Origin: Lachnospiraceae bacterium | GTDB taxonomy: Bacteria > Bacillota > Clostridia > Lachnospirales > Lachnospiraceae | Length of the DNA stretch: 64,000 bases | Assembly: GCA_910575775.1 (NCBI GenBank) | Contig: CAJTEY010000009.1 | Coordinates: 62,001 to 126,000, forward strand | Reading direction: 5' to 3' | The notes under the pieces: generated by a model | What the model was told of the DNA's origin: nothing | Databases searched by the model: none | What the model saw: the letters and a program-made list of their open reading frames with translations, nothing else | Made by a program: the position numbers and the translations under genes | Part shown: piece after piece, positions 35,149 through 43,920 of the stretch | How positions within the stretch are numbered: position 1 is the stretch's first letter | Layout of the letters: each line of letters opens with the position of its first letter

Positions 35149-36077
35149 CAGACAAAGCTGATGATTTCCTCTTTTGGCGCCTTCGTCTGTTCCACGTTTA
35201 AGGCGCGAAGTACCGGGCCTTCCCCCTGATACTGTTCAAAATACGCAGTTTCCACCCTGGCCGTAACTTTCACCCACTGCTGATCCTTAAGCCCTTCCGC
35301 CTGCCCGTACTCACAGGCATATCCAAGAAAAGCCATATCGTCCGCACAACAGGTCATCGCCATACGCCCCGGCACAAAATAATTCTTCGGGAACTGCTGC
35401 GGCTTCAACACCATCCCCACAAAGGAAACCGTCTTTCCCTCGTAGCGCTCCGGGTGATCCATGGAATCCAGATACCAAATTCCATAGCCTTCGTTATTTA
35501 ACTCTAGAATGGGCGCTTTCAAATCGTAGGGCAGATCCTCTTCCATAATCTCATTGATCTCCCCGTTAGAATCCTCAAAGACAATCTCCGCTTTCGGATT
35601 GATCGCCTTCACATTCCGCTTGTAGCTGCCAAGATCCTCCACACCGTCGCAGCGGTTAAAAATAATCAGCTCCGACTTTCGGATCTGTTCCGCCAGCAGC
35701 GACTTCATATTGGTGAAATACATGGGAAAAGTGGAGGCGTCAATCGTCGTGACCTGCTGTTCTATCTTCCAGTGCCACGGAAGCTTCATCTCCTTGTAGT
35801 TCCACATGCCGTTATACTCGATGACAATGCGCTCCGGCTTGTGCTTCTTCTCCAGTTCAATCAGCCTGTGCGGGGTAAAGTCCTCCTCCCCGTCAATCAG
35901 CTCAAGCACCGTACGGCTCTGCTTCAGCAGCATATCATCATACTCGTTCTCCCCCTCCTCACAGAGAATGAGCAGGGTTTTTCCTCTCACCTGAAAATAA
36001 GGCTGCGCCAGCGTATAAGTGATAAACTCTGTCTTGCCGCTCTCCAGAAAGCCGTTAATCATATAGACCGGTTTCAC
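35148..36077 (-). CDS. Divergent G3E (CobW-like) GTPase fused to a DUF1980-like domain
   Basis: The N-terminal ~190 residues follow the G3E GTPase plan, with P-loop GFLESGKTEF and an NRCD nucleotide-base motif. The metal-binding CxCC signature of metallochaperones is missing and the loop reads LCEEGENEYDD. The C-terminal ~110 residues (VSFVGMVLKPQQFPKNYFVP, then GRMAMTCCADD) look like the C-terminal domain of DUF1980/TIGR03943 proteins, which elsewhere pair with permeases. A CC pair could bind metal. 309 aa; upstream is a second G3E gene. Confidence 0.78.
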   Translation of the reverse strand: MKPVYMINGFLESGKTEFITYTLAQPYFQVRGKTLLILCEEGENEYDDMLLKQSRTVLELIDGEEDFTPHRLIELEKKHKPERIVIEYNGMWNYKEMKLPWHWKIEQQVTTIDASTFPMYFTNMKSLLAEQIRKSELIIFNRCDGVEDLGSYKRNVKAINPKAEIVFEDSNGEINEIMEEDLPYDLKAPILELNNEGYGIWYLDSMDHPERYEGKTVSFVGMVLKPQQFPKNYFVPGRMAMTCCADDMAFLGYACEYGQAEGLKDQQWVKVTARVETAYFEQYQGEGPVLRALNVEQTKAPKEEIISFV

Positions 36078-36125
36078 TCTTTCTTCATCCCTTTCTCATT
36101 ACTTTTACATAATTTCACACGTTAT

Positions 36126-37358
36126 TTATTTTCCAAACAGCGCCGCCAGCTTTTCCTCCTTCAGCCCGGAGCCGATCACACAGAATTTCCCCGTCACGCC
36201 GGGTTTTCCATCCCTGACATTGCTCTCCTCCGGCACATAATCGAAATGGATCCAGCTGCCCTCCGCACCGGCAACCATGCCCTTCGCCCGGAGCACAATG
36301 CCGTACTCCTCTTCCTTGTCAAGCTCAGCCAGAATTTGCACAATCTCATTTTTCGTGTATACTGCCGGCGTCTCAAGCCCCCAGCTTGTAAAGACCTCAT
36401 CCGCATGATGATGGTGATTGTCATGGCCTTCATGATCGTGATCATGGCAACAATGTCCATGTTCCTCGTGGTCGCGATCATGCGTGTGGCCCTCATGCCC
36501 TTGATGACAGTGCCCGTGCTCGTGTTCCTCATGCCCGTGATGGCAGTGCCCGTGCTCGTGTTCTTCATGCTCGTGATGACAGTGCCCGTGCTCGTGTTCC
36601 TCATGCTCGTGATCGTGACAGCAGTGCCCGTGCTCCCCGCGCTCATGATGACAGTGCTCATGGTCATGCTCTTCGTGATCGTGGTGGCAACATTCATGGT
36701 CATGATGATGGTGCGCCTCCTGCATTTCCATCACCTCCCGCATAAGTTCTGCCTCCAGATCCTTCGCGCCCTCAATGGTTTCCAGAATATCCCTGCCCTC
36801 AAGCGCATCCCAGGGCGTGGTGATGATCGTGGCTTTCGCATTGTGTTCCCGGATCAGCCCCACACAGACAGCGAGTTTCTCCTCACTTATCTTATCCGTC
36901 CTGCTTAGGACAATCGTTCCCGCATGTTCGATCTGGTTGACGAAAAATTCTCCGAAGTTCTTGATATACATTTTACATTTACAGGCATCCACCACAGCCA
37001 CAGCACTGTTAAGCTGCACATCCCTGTCTGCCATGGCTTCCTGCACCGCCTTCATTACATCCGAAAGCTTCCCCACGCCGGAAGGCTCGATCAGAATACG
37101 CTCCGGCGCATAAGTATCCAGAACTTCCTTTAAGGATGTACCGAAATCCCCCACCAGCGAGCAGCAGATACAGCCGGAATTCATCTCCTTGATCTCGATG
37201 CCGGACTCCTGCAAAAATCCCCCGTCTATACCTATCTCACCGAACTCGTTCTCAATCAGCACCACCTTCGTATCCGACAGCGCTTCCTTTAAGAGCTTGC
37301 CGATCAGCGTGGTTTTCCCGGCCCCAAGAAACCCCGAAAAAATATCAATCTTAGTCAT
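36126..37358 (-). CDS. G3E (COG0523) metallochaperone GTPase with a long His-rich tract
   Basis: P-loop SGFLGAGKTTLIGKLL, the CxCC metal site GCICCSLVGD and the base motif SRTDK define a COG0523 GTPase. Between residues about 215 and 320 lies a metal-binding tract with roughly 48 His and 10 Cys among about 108 residues, then the C-terminal CobW_C-like domain. Zinc or nickel storage and delivery is the usual role of such proteins. 410 aa. The tract is encoded in part by 36-bp tandem repeats. Confidence 0.87.
   Translation of the reverse strand: MTKIDIFSGFLGAGKTTLIGKLLKEALSDTKVVLIENEFGEIGIDGGFLQESGIEIKEMNSGCICCSLVGDFGTSLKEVLDTYAPERILIEPSGVGKLSDVMKAVQEAMADRDVQLNSAVAVVDACKCKMYIKNFGEFFVNQIEHAGTIVLSRTDKISEEKLAVCVGLIREHNAKATIITTPWDALEGRDILETIEGAKDLEAELMREVMEMQEAHHHHDHECCHHDHEEHDHEHCHHERGEHGHCCHDHEHEEHEHGHCHHEHEEHEHGHCHHGHEEHEHGHCHQGHEGHTHDRDHEEHGHCCHDHDHEGHDNHHHHADEVFTSWGLETPAVYTKNEIVQILAELDKEEEYGIVLRAKGMVAGAEGSWIHFDYVPEESNVRDGKPGVTGKFCVIGSGLKEEKLAALFGK
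36502..36609 (-). repeat. Three 36-bp tandem repeats inside the His-rich tract
   Basis: Units 36502-36537, 36538-36573 and 36574-36609 are nearly identical on the plus strand, each starting TGATGRCAGTGCCCGTGCTC. In the gene they encode a 12-residue unit of the type EHEEHEHGHCHH. The repeat number is likely to vary between strains and so change metal capacity. Confidence 0.9.
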
Positions 37359-37377
37359 GCCGTATCCTTCCTTTCCA

Positions 37378-38187
37378 TTAATCCAAATTTAATTTTCTGC
37401 CCATCACATACCATGTCAGCACATAATATACCACACAGCTTATAATCCCCGCAAGCAGCGCTGTCTCCCACTGACGGTCAAAATAGGAACCGTAATTCCA
37501 ATAATCACTATGAGAAATCTTCTCCTGATAATAAATCGTGACCACAAAATATATGCTCTGCAGCATCTGCTCCACCACATAAATTCCCACATACCATGCA
37601 AAAGAAAGCAGCAGCTTATGGTTGGGAGAGAGCTGTCCCAGAGAGATACATGCCCCCACCTTGAGCACTTTCGCGAATATGGAAAAGATAAATGCGATCA
37701 GAGTCATAATAACCGTAAAAGCCGAAATCCTTTCCGCTCCCAGATACTCGATCATGTCCACCATCCCCTCCATCATGGAATGGAAAATCTCACTCGATGT
37801 CGCAAGCAGAAAAATGACGGACAGATAAATAGACACCATATTAATAATCACCCATGCTGAGCTGACTAGTACCTTGGCTATGATAATATGATGCGTATCC
37901 ACAGGCAACGTATGCAGAAGATACCCCTGATCTCCATAAGTGGACGTATAAAAACGATGAATCAGATAGATCGTCGTGCCGATACACACTGCGAACATAC
38001 TTCCCACATAGGTGAACAGCACCATGACAGCCATAAAATCCACCATCCGAAAATCACTGTGGCCCGTTTGCCCCATCAGATAAACCATACACCGCGCAAG
38101 CCCCGTCATCACCACAGTCAGAATATTCGCGGAAAGAAGCAGTTTCCATGTCGCCTTCCACTCATACTTCATCAATTTCCCTAACAT
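37378..38187 (-). CDS. ABC transporter permease
   Basis: Six predicted membrane helices (LLLSANILTVVMTGLARCMV, VMVLFTYVGSMFAVCIGTTIY, and others) and no large extracellular loop, the ABC-2-like plan of bacterial exporter permeases next to their ATPase. 269 aa. The start overlaps the stop of the ATPase gene by seven bases. Substrate unknown; the neighbouring metallochaperone genes are suggestive only. Confidence 0.84.
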   Translation of the reverse strand: MLGKLMKYEWKATWKLLLSANILTVVMTGLARCMVYLMGQTGHSDFRMVDFMAVMVLFTYVGSMFAVCIGTTIYLIHRFYTSTYGDQGYLLHTLPVDTHHIIIAKVLVSSAWVIINMVSIYLSVIFLLATSSEIFHSMMEGMVDMIEYLGAERISAFTVIMTLIAFIFSIFAKVLKVGACISLGQLSPNHKLLLSFAWYVGIYVVEQMLQSIYFVVTIYYQEKISHSDYWNYGSYFDRQWETALLAGIISCVVYYVLTWYVMGRKLNLD

Positions 38188-38879
38188 GCGAACACCTCCC
38201 TGAAAAACTGATCCACGGACTTTCGCTCGTTGCGTCTGATCTGTTCCGCTCCGGCATGCAGCACAATGCTTCCGTACTTGATAAACACCACTTCATCCAG
38301 TATATTCTCCACATCCGAGATCAGATGGGTGGAGACCAGAATGGAACCGCAGCGATTATAGTTGTTTACAATGGTATGGAGAATGTAATCTCTGGCGGCA
38401 GGGTCTACTCCCGCGATCGGCTCGTCCAGAATATAGAGATCCGCATCCCTGCTCATCACCATGATGAGCTGCACCTTCTCCTTCGTACCTTTGGAAAGGT
38501 TTTTCAGTCTCTCCTGCGGCGGAATCTGCAGTCTTGCCAGCATGTCAAAAGCCCTGTCCACCCGGAAATCCGGATAGAAGTCCTGAAAATACTGCACCAG
38601 TTCCAACACCTTCATGCCTGGCTGCAAATAGGTCCGCTCTGGCAGATAGGAGATGCGCAGCTTCGTGTCAACTCCCGGACGCTGCCCGTTAATAAGCACC
38701 TCACCCGCCGTCGGCTTTAAAAGGCCGTTCATAATTTTAATCAATGTGGTTTTTCCACTGCCGTTAGGCCCCAAAAGGCCGATGATCCTGCCCCTCTCCA
38801 GATTTAAGTTTATCTGATTCAAGGCGATCTTTCTTCCGTATGTCTTCGTCAGCCCCATACACTGCACCACAGGCGCCAT
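38181..38879 (-). CDS. ABC transporter ATP-binding protein
   Basis: Nucleotide-binding subunit: Walker A GPNGSGKTTLIK near residue 37, signature LSKGTKEKVQ, Walker B LYILDEPIAGVD, and the H-loop in LVSTHLISD. 232 aa. It works with the permease encoded immediately downstream; the gene pair resembles small ABC-2 exporters (bacitracin- or lantibiotic-type plan). Confidence 0.92.
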   Translation of the reverse strand: MAPVVQCMGLTKTYGRKIALNQINLNLERGRIIGLLGPNGSGKTTLIKIMNGLLKPTAGEVLINGQRPGVDTKLRISYLPERTYLQPGMKVLELVQYFQDFYPDFRVDRAFDMLARLQIPPQERLKNLSKGTKEKVQLIMVMSRDADLYILDEPIAGVDPAARDYILHTIVNNYNRCGSILVSTHLISDVENILDEVVFIKYGSIVLHAGAEQIRRNERKSVDQFFREVFAC

Positions 38880-38900
38880 AGTATTCCTTCCTTTCCTGTC

Positions 38901-39773
38901 TCACGAAACCGTGATCCGATAAGACGCCTCAAAAGCCGCCCCCGATAGTTTTTGTCCCCACTCCCGTTCCTTGAAATCTCCTGCAAAATCTACGCTGTCA
39001 CACCGGCCATACCAGGGCTCAATGCAGATAAACGGCGCATTCTTCTTCGGTGGCGACCAGACGCCGAACAAAGGCGCGTCAAACTCCACCGTCAGATATG
39101 GCGTACCGTCGGGTCTTGCCAGCGCTACCTTGTGGGCCTGATCTCCCTCGATCACCAACGCATCGTTGTCAAAAAGATCTTCGGTGACGGCAAGCGCCCC
39201 GCCTTGCAGCGCATAAGTTTTCTTCTCCTTACCCGCCAGTCCTGCGTCAATACACGTGGATACCACCTGCTCCTTCGCATCAAAAAGCAGTTTATACTGG
39301 GTCTGGTCTGTCCCCGGGTCAATGGGACACAGAAATCCGGGATGACCACCTATGGAAAACCAGACTGACTCTCCTGACTGGCTTGCTACCCGCCATTTGA
39401 CCACCACCGTGGATCCGACAAGCTCGTAGCCGATTTCCAGAAGGAAGGAAAAAGGATATTTCTGCAACGTCTCCTCATCGGAACGTAAAGTAAACCAGAT
39501 TTCCGAAGCCACCTGACTCTTTAATTGAAATTCCATATCTCTGGCGAAGCCATGCTGCCCCATGGCGTACTCCCTGCCGTCCACCCGGTATGTACCGTTC
39601 TTTAAACTGCCTACAATGGGAAAAAGCACTGGTGACGTCCGCCCCCAATAGGCAGGATCACCGTGCCACATGTACTCTCTCTGATCCGGCAGGCTCTTTA
39701 AGGACTTGAGTTCCGCCCCCAAACTGTCCACCTGTATCGTAATCTTATCATTACTGATCTGAAATAAAGCCAT
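38901..39773 (-). CDS. Aldose 1-epimerase family protein
   Basis: Beta-sandwich sugar mutarotase-like protein (GalM/LacX/YihR group). Motifs SLGAELKSLKS near the start, RTSPVLFPIVG, QHGFARDMEF and IGGHPGFLCPI are those of LacX-type members. 290 aa. It would interconvert anomers of hexose sugars; a specific substrate cannot be named. It precedes the ABC pair on the same strand. Confidence 0.88.
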   Translation of the reverse strand: MALFQISNDKITIQVDSLGAELKSLKSLPDQREYMWHGDPAYWGRTSPVLFPIVGSLKNGTYRVDGREYAMGQHGFARDMEFQLKSQVASEIWFTLRSDEETLQKYPFSFLLEIGYELVGSTVVVKWRVASQSGESVWFSIGGHPGFLCPIDPGTDQTQYKLLFDAKEQVVSTCIDAGLAGKEKKTYALQGGALAVTEDLFDNDALVIEGDQAHKVALARPDGTPYLTVEFDAPLFGVWSPPKKNAPFICIEPWYGRCDSVDFAGDFKEREWGQKLSGAAFEASYRITVS

Positions 39774-39875
39774 AACCTCCTCCTTTTCTATACCCCGTCA
39801 TGTACCAGCCCCAAACACACTGAAAAGCTCCTGTCTTCGACCATTGTATCACAGCTTACCCCAAAAGGGTATCCT

Positions 39876-40670
39876 TTAATCCCCTGCGATCTCCCTGTAC
39901 GCCTCTGCCACCTGATCCACCGGCACGCCTGCGATCTCATTCTGATACGTACCGCCGGCCAGCAGTCCGATCAGCCGCCCGCGCCCGTCAAAAATACCGC
40001 CGCCGGACATCCCCTCTCTGGCAAATCCACGTCCATAGAGCATTTTTCCTCCGAAAGTTTCAATATATCTTCCGGTGTCCTCCAGAACGGCCTCCTGAAA
40101 GATCATCTCATCCTCCTCTTTACCCGCTCCCAGACAAAAAATGGACTCCCCTCTCTGCAGGCCGGTGTAAGCGCTCACATCTGTAAAAGCGCTGCGAAGC
40201 CCGGAAACAGCTCCCAGGCCAAGCGTCTCCTTTTCCACCAGCAAAAACCCCACATCACAGCTTTCCGAACTTCCAAGTACACGGGCGCTCGCATAATATC
40301 CTGCCGGAAATCGTATAACTCCCGATTCCTCCCGCCAGTATGCCAGCACATGTCTGTTGGTGACGACAACCGCCCCGTCCTGCGTCATTCGGAAAACTAC
40401 CCCGCTGCCATACGCCTTCCCCATATCGATCCGCACCACACTGCCCTCCACGTTACCACATGCAGCCTCCAGATCCGGCTCCCTGAGCACAGGACTGTGA
40501 AACAAATCGAGTGCGATCATGCCCTCATAGATATCCTCCTCGCTCACACTCTGAATCAGATGAGGCGGCAGGGACGGTTCCTCCGCCCGAACGGACAACG
40601 CCTGAAAAACCCATCCCAGGCAAAATACAATAACAGCAACTATTTTATCAACTCTTCCGCCTTTTACCAC
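39876..40670 (-). CDS. Secreted trypsin-like serine protease
   Basis: Signal peptide (VDKIVAVIVFCLGWVFQALS, cleavage near VRA-EE) followed by a chymotrypsin-fold domain. His in VVTNRHVLAYW, Asp in SCDVGFLLVE and Ser in REGMSGGGIFDG give a complete triad; no PDZ domain follows, unlike HtrA. The start is uncertain: AAGGAG abuts the ATG at 40676, whereas the GTG at 40670 has ideal six-base spacing and is preferred. A longer frame to 40826 enters repeat R4 and is rejected. About 265 aa. Confidence 0.8.
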   Translation of the reverse strand: MVKGGRVDKIVAVIVFCLGWVFQALSVRAEEPSLPPHLIQSVSEEDIYEGMIALDLFHSPVLREPDLEAACGNVEGSVVRIDMGKAYGSGVVFRMTQDGAVVVTNRHVLAYWREESGVIRFPAGYYASARVLGSSESCDVGFLLVEKETLGLGAVSGLRSAFTDVSAYTGLQRGESIFCLGAGKEEDEMIFQEAVLEDTGRYIETFGGKMLYGRGFAREGMSGGGIFDGRGRLIGLLAGGTYQNEIAGVPVDQVAEAYREIAGD

Positions 40671-40768
40671 CGGCATCTCCTTGCCATCCGCACCTTTCAA
40701 GCAGGGGCACGTGGAGGACTGCGCGCCGCTCCCCATGCCCCTGCTCTCTTGTCTAAACACGCTATATA

Positions 40769-40867
40769 TACAGAGAATGCTACATTTCAAGCATTCTCTC
40801 ACGCGAAACGTAGTACTTCTTGGCATTCCGTCCTATGGCGGGATGTCTTTAGAAGTACTTTTCGCGT
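40769..40867 (-). repeat. Dispersed structured repeat, copy R4 (after rnpB)
   Basis: Hairpin AGAGAATGCT/AGCATTCTCT (40772-40799), outer stem ACGCGAAA (40801-40808) with TTTCGCGT (40860-40867), inner stem TAGTACTTCT/AGAAGTACT, and an apical stem CATTCCG/CGGGATG (40824-40845). It ends one base before the 3' strand of RNase P helix P1, so it is immediately downstream of rnpB in transcription. Confidence 0.92.
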
Positions 40868-40868
40868 T

Positions 40869-41280
40869 GATAAGCGGAACGATAAGCCGGGTTATGTCGT
40901 GAATGATCATCTATCTAGGAGTTTCGTTGCCGAAACCCTCCAGCGACCTACCTGAAAGCGGACCGGGCCGGTCATTGCTCTCTGTTTGGTCTTGCTCCGG
41001 ATGGGGTTTACACAGCCCGTCCCGTTACCGTGACGGCGGTAGTCTCTTACACTGCCATTCCACCCTTACCCGCAGAGGATTGCTTCGCAAAACTTCGGAG
41101 GATTGCCTGCAATCCTCCGGGCATATCGCTTACAATCCCTCGGGGCGGTATTATTTCTGTTGCACTGGCCTTGGAGTCGCCTCCACCGGATGTTATCCGG
41201 CATCCTGCCCTGTGGAGCCCGGACTTTCCTCACCTGCACCCTTTCGTCTGTGCAGCCGCGATCATTTATTCCACTTATCC
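40869..41280 (-). ncRNA. rnpB: RNase P RNA (class A type)
   Basis: Catalytic RNA that removes the 5' leaders of tRNA precursors. Read on the minus strand it contains the conserved segments GGAAAGTCCGGGCTCCACAG, CCAGTGCAACAGA, GGGTAAGGGTGGAATGGC, GTAAACCCCATCCGGAGCAA and ACATAACCCGGCTTATC. Helix P1 is formed by GATAAGTGGAAT at the 5' end and GTTCCGCTTATC at the 3' end, which fixes the ends. The architecture is like Escherichia coli class A rather than Bacillus class B. A TATAAA -10 candidate sits five bases upstream. Confidence 0.96.
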
Positions 41281-41284
41281 TGTT

Positions 41285-41290
41285 TTTATA
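41285..41290 (-). promoter_or_regulatory. Candidate -10 box of rnpB
   Basis: TATAAA in minus-strand reading, ending five bases before the 5' end of RNase P RNA. A -35 at standard spacing would fall at 41308-41313, inside the outer hairpin of repeat R5, and reads TCTCCG, a poor match. The upstream flank of the promoter is therefore repeat-derived. Confidence 0.5.
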
Positions 41291-41305
41291 TGCCAATCCC
41301 TTCTA

Positions 41306-41421
41306 TGCGGAGAATGCCCGTATTTTGGGCATTCTCCCGTGTGAGAGTAATTTGCGAAGCAAATCTAATGCTTCTTAACGAAGCAGCCTCTGCTGCTGAG
41401 TTTTAGAAGCACTTCTCACAC
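41306..41421 (-). repeat. Dispersed structured repeat, copy R5 (long subtype, before rnpB)
   Basis: Hairpin GGAGAATGCCC/GGGCATTCTCC (41309-41337), outer stem GTGTGAGA/TCTCACAC (41339-41346 with 41414-41421), and an extra hairpin ATTTGCGAAGCAAAT (41350-41364). The inner stem is changed to GCTTCT/AGAAGC, and the apical hairpin is GCAGC/GCTGC (41383-41396). It begins two bases after the stop codon of the nucleoside kinase gene and has the same extra hairpin as copy R2. Confidence 0.92.
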
Positions 41422-41423
41422 TG

Positions 41424-43079
41424 CTAAACTTCAAAACAGCTCCCGCCTACAAACTCCCTGCAGAGGGAATTTTTCGGCAGTTCTTCACTGCTGATACCGA
41501 GAAAATACTCCAGAAATTTCAGCAGCCGTTTCGCCTCATGATACCCAGGCTCTCCCTTTTGAATGCTAAAAAGCAACGGCTCCGCATACTGCTTGAGTAC
41601 TGACAGCTCAAAAAGCATCGCTGAATTGAACATGGCGTCCGCCTCCTCCTGGAACGGGAAAATGTATTTTTCTTCCCCTCTCCTGACCGACGGCCACATG
41701 GAAATGGTTCTGGCGGCGGAAGCGCCCCTTGTCCGTGCGTCCCTCACGAGCCTGCGAAGCAGTCTGTTGTCCGTCGTGGGAATACGGTTGTGCTCATCCA
41801 CGTTCAATGTAGTCAGCGCGCTGATATAAATTTTGTACTTACTCTCTGCCGGCAGGGAATAGGACATCTTCTCATTCAGCCCGTGTATACCCTCAATCAC
41901 CAGAATGTCGTTCTCACCGAGCCTGGTCACTTTTCCGCTGTATTCCCGCTTCCCGGTCTTGAAATTAAAAGAGGGAAGCTGCACACTCTCTCCTTTCAGA
42001 AGCGCTGCCATGTCTTCGTTAAACTGTTCCACATCCAGAGCCTCCAGGCACTCATAATCCGGCTCACCATCCTCATCCAGAGGCGTCCTGTCATGATCCA
42101 CATAATAATTGTCAAGCCCGATGGGATGCGGCTTAAAACCGTAGGTTCTAAGCTGGATGGAAAGCCTGTGGGAAAAGGTCGTCTTGCCGGAGGAGGAAGG
42201 CCCTGCAATCATAACGAACTTCACGCCCTCGCGTCTTGCGATGTCTCTGGCAATCTCACCGATCCGCCTCTCCTGTAACGCCTCCTGCACCAGAATCATA
42301 TCGGCAATATTACCGTCACAGATCTGGTTATTCAGATCGCCCACCGTGTCAATTCCGATATCACGCCCCCACGCCCCTGTGGCTGACAGCGTCTGAAACA
42401 GTTTCTTTCGCGGCTTAAACTCCGGCATCGTCTCCGGATCCTCCTGCTCGGGAAGCAGCAGGATCATCCCCTCCTCATATGCGAAAAGATCAAACTGTCT
42501 GATGTACCCTGTGCTGGGCAGCATATATCCGTAAAAATAATCGTAATAATCACCCATGCAGTACACGTTAATACTGGAGCTTCTGCGGTAACGGAACAGG
42601 GAAACCTTATCCTTCATGCCATTCTCCGCAAAAAGCGCCACCGCTTCCGCTGCCGGATAAGCCTTCTTTGTCACAAGAAGATCCATGTCCACCAGTTCAC
42701 CCATGCGGTCCTTCACCTTCTCGATGGTCTTTTCATCCAGTTTCAGACCATTCCGAAACGCACAGTAGTAGCCGGCGCCAATGGCAAACTCCACCTTCAC
42801 GTTGGCCGCAGCCTCCATGCCCGCCACATCCTTTATGGATTTCAGCATAAGCATGATCGCCGTCCGCACATAGGTCTTATGACCGATCGCGTCTGCGTAA
42901 GTGATAAAGCCAAGCTCACAGTCCCTGTCCACCCGTTTCATCAGCTCCTGGATCTTACCGTCCACCGTCACCAGCGCAATCTGGCTGACATAATCGTTCT
43001 GATGCGCCTCCGCAATGATCTCGTACTTGATGCCGTCCTCATAACGTTTCTCTTTCCCTCCGATCATAATCGTAGCCAT
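41424..43079 (-). CDS. Nucleoside (uridine) kinase with ThrRS-like N-terminal region
   Basis: The C-terminal half is a P-loop kinase of the uridine kinase/phosphoribulokinase family: Walker A AGPSSSGKTTFSHRLS near residue 290, DNYYVDHDRTP and EGIHGLNE. The N-terminal ~270 residues resemble TGS and second-additional domains of threonyl-tRNA synthetase, a fusion known from many Clostridia. 551 aa. It probably salvages pyrimidine nucleosides; the role of the synthetase-like part is unknown. Confidence 0.88.
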   Translation of the reverse strand: MATIMIGGKEKRYEDGIKYEIIAEAHQNDYVSQIALVTVDGKIQELMKRVDRDCELGFITYADAIGHKTYVRTAIMLMLKSIKDVAGMEAAANVKVEFAIGAGYYCAFRNGLKLDEKTIEKVKDRMGELVDMDLLVTKKAYPAAEAVALFAENGMKDKVSLFRYRRSSSINVYCMGDYYDYFYGYMLPSTGYIRQFDLFAYEEGMILLLPEQEDPETMPEFKPRKKLFQTLSATGAWGRDIGIDTVGDLNNQICDGNIADMILVQEALQERRIGEIARDIARREGVKFVMIAGPSSSGKTTFSHRLSIQLRTYGFKPHPIGLDNYYVDHDRTPLDEDGEPDYECLEALDVEQFNEDMAALLKGESVQLPSFNFKTGKREYSGKVTRLGENDILVIEGIHGLNEKMSYSLPAESKYKIYISALTTLNVDEHNRIPTTDNRLLRRLVRDARTRGASAARTISMWPSVRRGEEKYIFPFQEEADAMFNSAMLFELSVLKQYAEPLLFSIQKGEPGYHEAKRLLKFLEYFLGISSEELPKNSLCREFVGGSCFEV

Positions 43080-43164
43080 AGACTTTCCTCCTCCCTTTTT
43101 GTATGATAATCACAGACTTCCGGGCACTTTCTATTCCCCTGCAATTTATCTTATGTAAACCACA

Positions 43165-43920
43165 CTACAAGGTTCCTGCAAGGCGGTTCTCCTCAAGCAG
43201 CGCCTTCACCTGCGCATATCTTTTTCTTCTCTTGTCCTCCGCCATTCCCTGTTCCTGCAGATTAACAAGAATCTCCTCATACACAGCGGCCTCCCGCTCC
43301 AAAAAAGATAAAAAAACAGGCGTCTTTTTTTGCAGAATCATAGGACCGTATCTGTCCATAAGTTTACATAACACTTCTCCCGGCATGTCGGCACTCTCCA
43401 AAAGATTTCCTCTTGCAATCCCGCTCGAAGCGCCGCCCGGCGGTGCAGCCTGGATCACCTGATAAAACTTCCCGTCCTCCACGAGCATCTCCTCGTCAAG
43501 AATCTGGTAACCGTTCTCTCTGAGATACCGCCTGAATCCCTCGATCTCCGACTGGGGCTGCAGGATCAGTTCCCGGAACGAGTCCGTCTTTTCCCGATCC
43601 TCCTTCAGAATGCGCATCATCAGACCACCCCCCATACCGGCGCAGATCAGTGTGTCCGCCTCTCCCTTATTATAATTATGTAAACCGTCAGACAGTCTGG
43701 TTTCAATCTGTGCTCCCAGCCCGTATGCTGCCACATGCTCTTTAGCCGCTCCCAGAGGCCCCACCCTCAGATCCATGGCAAGCACTTTCGGACTGATGCC
43801 CTGCTGTACAAGATAAATCGGTACAAAGCCATGGTCACAGCCCACATCGCAGACCCGGTTTCCGCCCGTCACCATGCCTGCCACGGTGCGCAGCCGCCCT
43901 GATAAAACCACCGGCCGCAT
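43165..43920 (-). CDS. trmK: tRNA (adenine(22)-N(1))-methyltransferase
   Basis: SAM-dependent enzyme that makes m1A22 in tRNA. The N-terminal Rossmann domain shows VCDVGCDHGFVPIYLVQQG, and the family motif ICAGMGGGLMMRIL lies near residue 100. A C-terminal coiled coil follows. 251 aa. Adjacent to rpoD, as in B. subtilis (yqfN). Confidence 0.92.
   Translation of the reverse strand: MRPVVLSGRLRTVAGMVTGGNRVCDVGCDHGFVPIYLVQQGISPKVLAMDLRVGPLGAAKEHVAAYGLGAQIETRLSDGLHNYNKGEADTLICAGMGGGLMMRILKEDREKTDSFRELILQPQSEIEGFRRYLRENGYQILDEEMLVEDGKFYQVIQAAPPGGASSGIARGNLLESADMPGEVLCKLMDRYGPMILQKKTPVFLSFLEREAAVYEEILVNLQEQGMAEDKRRKRYAQVKALLEENRLAGTL

Noticed and set aside
36502-36609. Regular 36-bp repeats that could suggest a CRISPR array
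   Set aside because: The units are directly adjacent without spacers and encode a periodic His-rich peptide in frame. No CRISPR array or cas gene is present in the window.
35772-36908. A 378-codon plus-strand open frame with a Met/Val-rich, membrane-like middle
   Set aside because: It is antisense to both G3E GTPase genes; the hydrophobic pattern arises from reading the His codon repeats backward.
40677-40826. N-terminal extension of the serine protease reaching into repeat R4
   Set aside because: The extension is encoded by the repeat hairpin and carries no protein-family signal; the signal peptide begins only after 40676.
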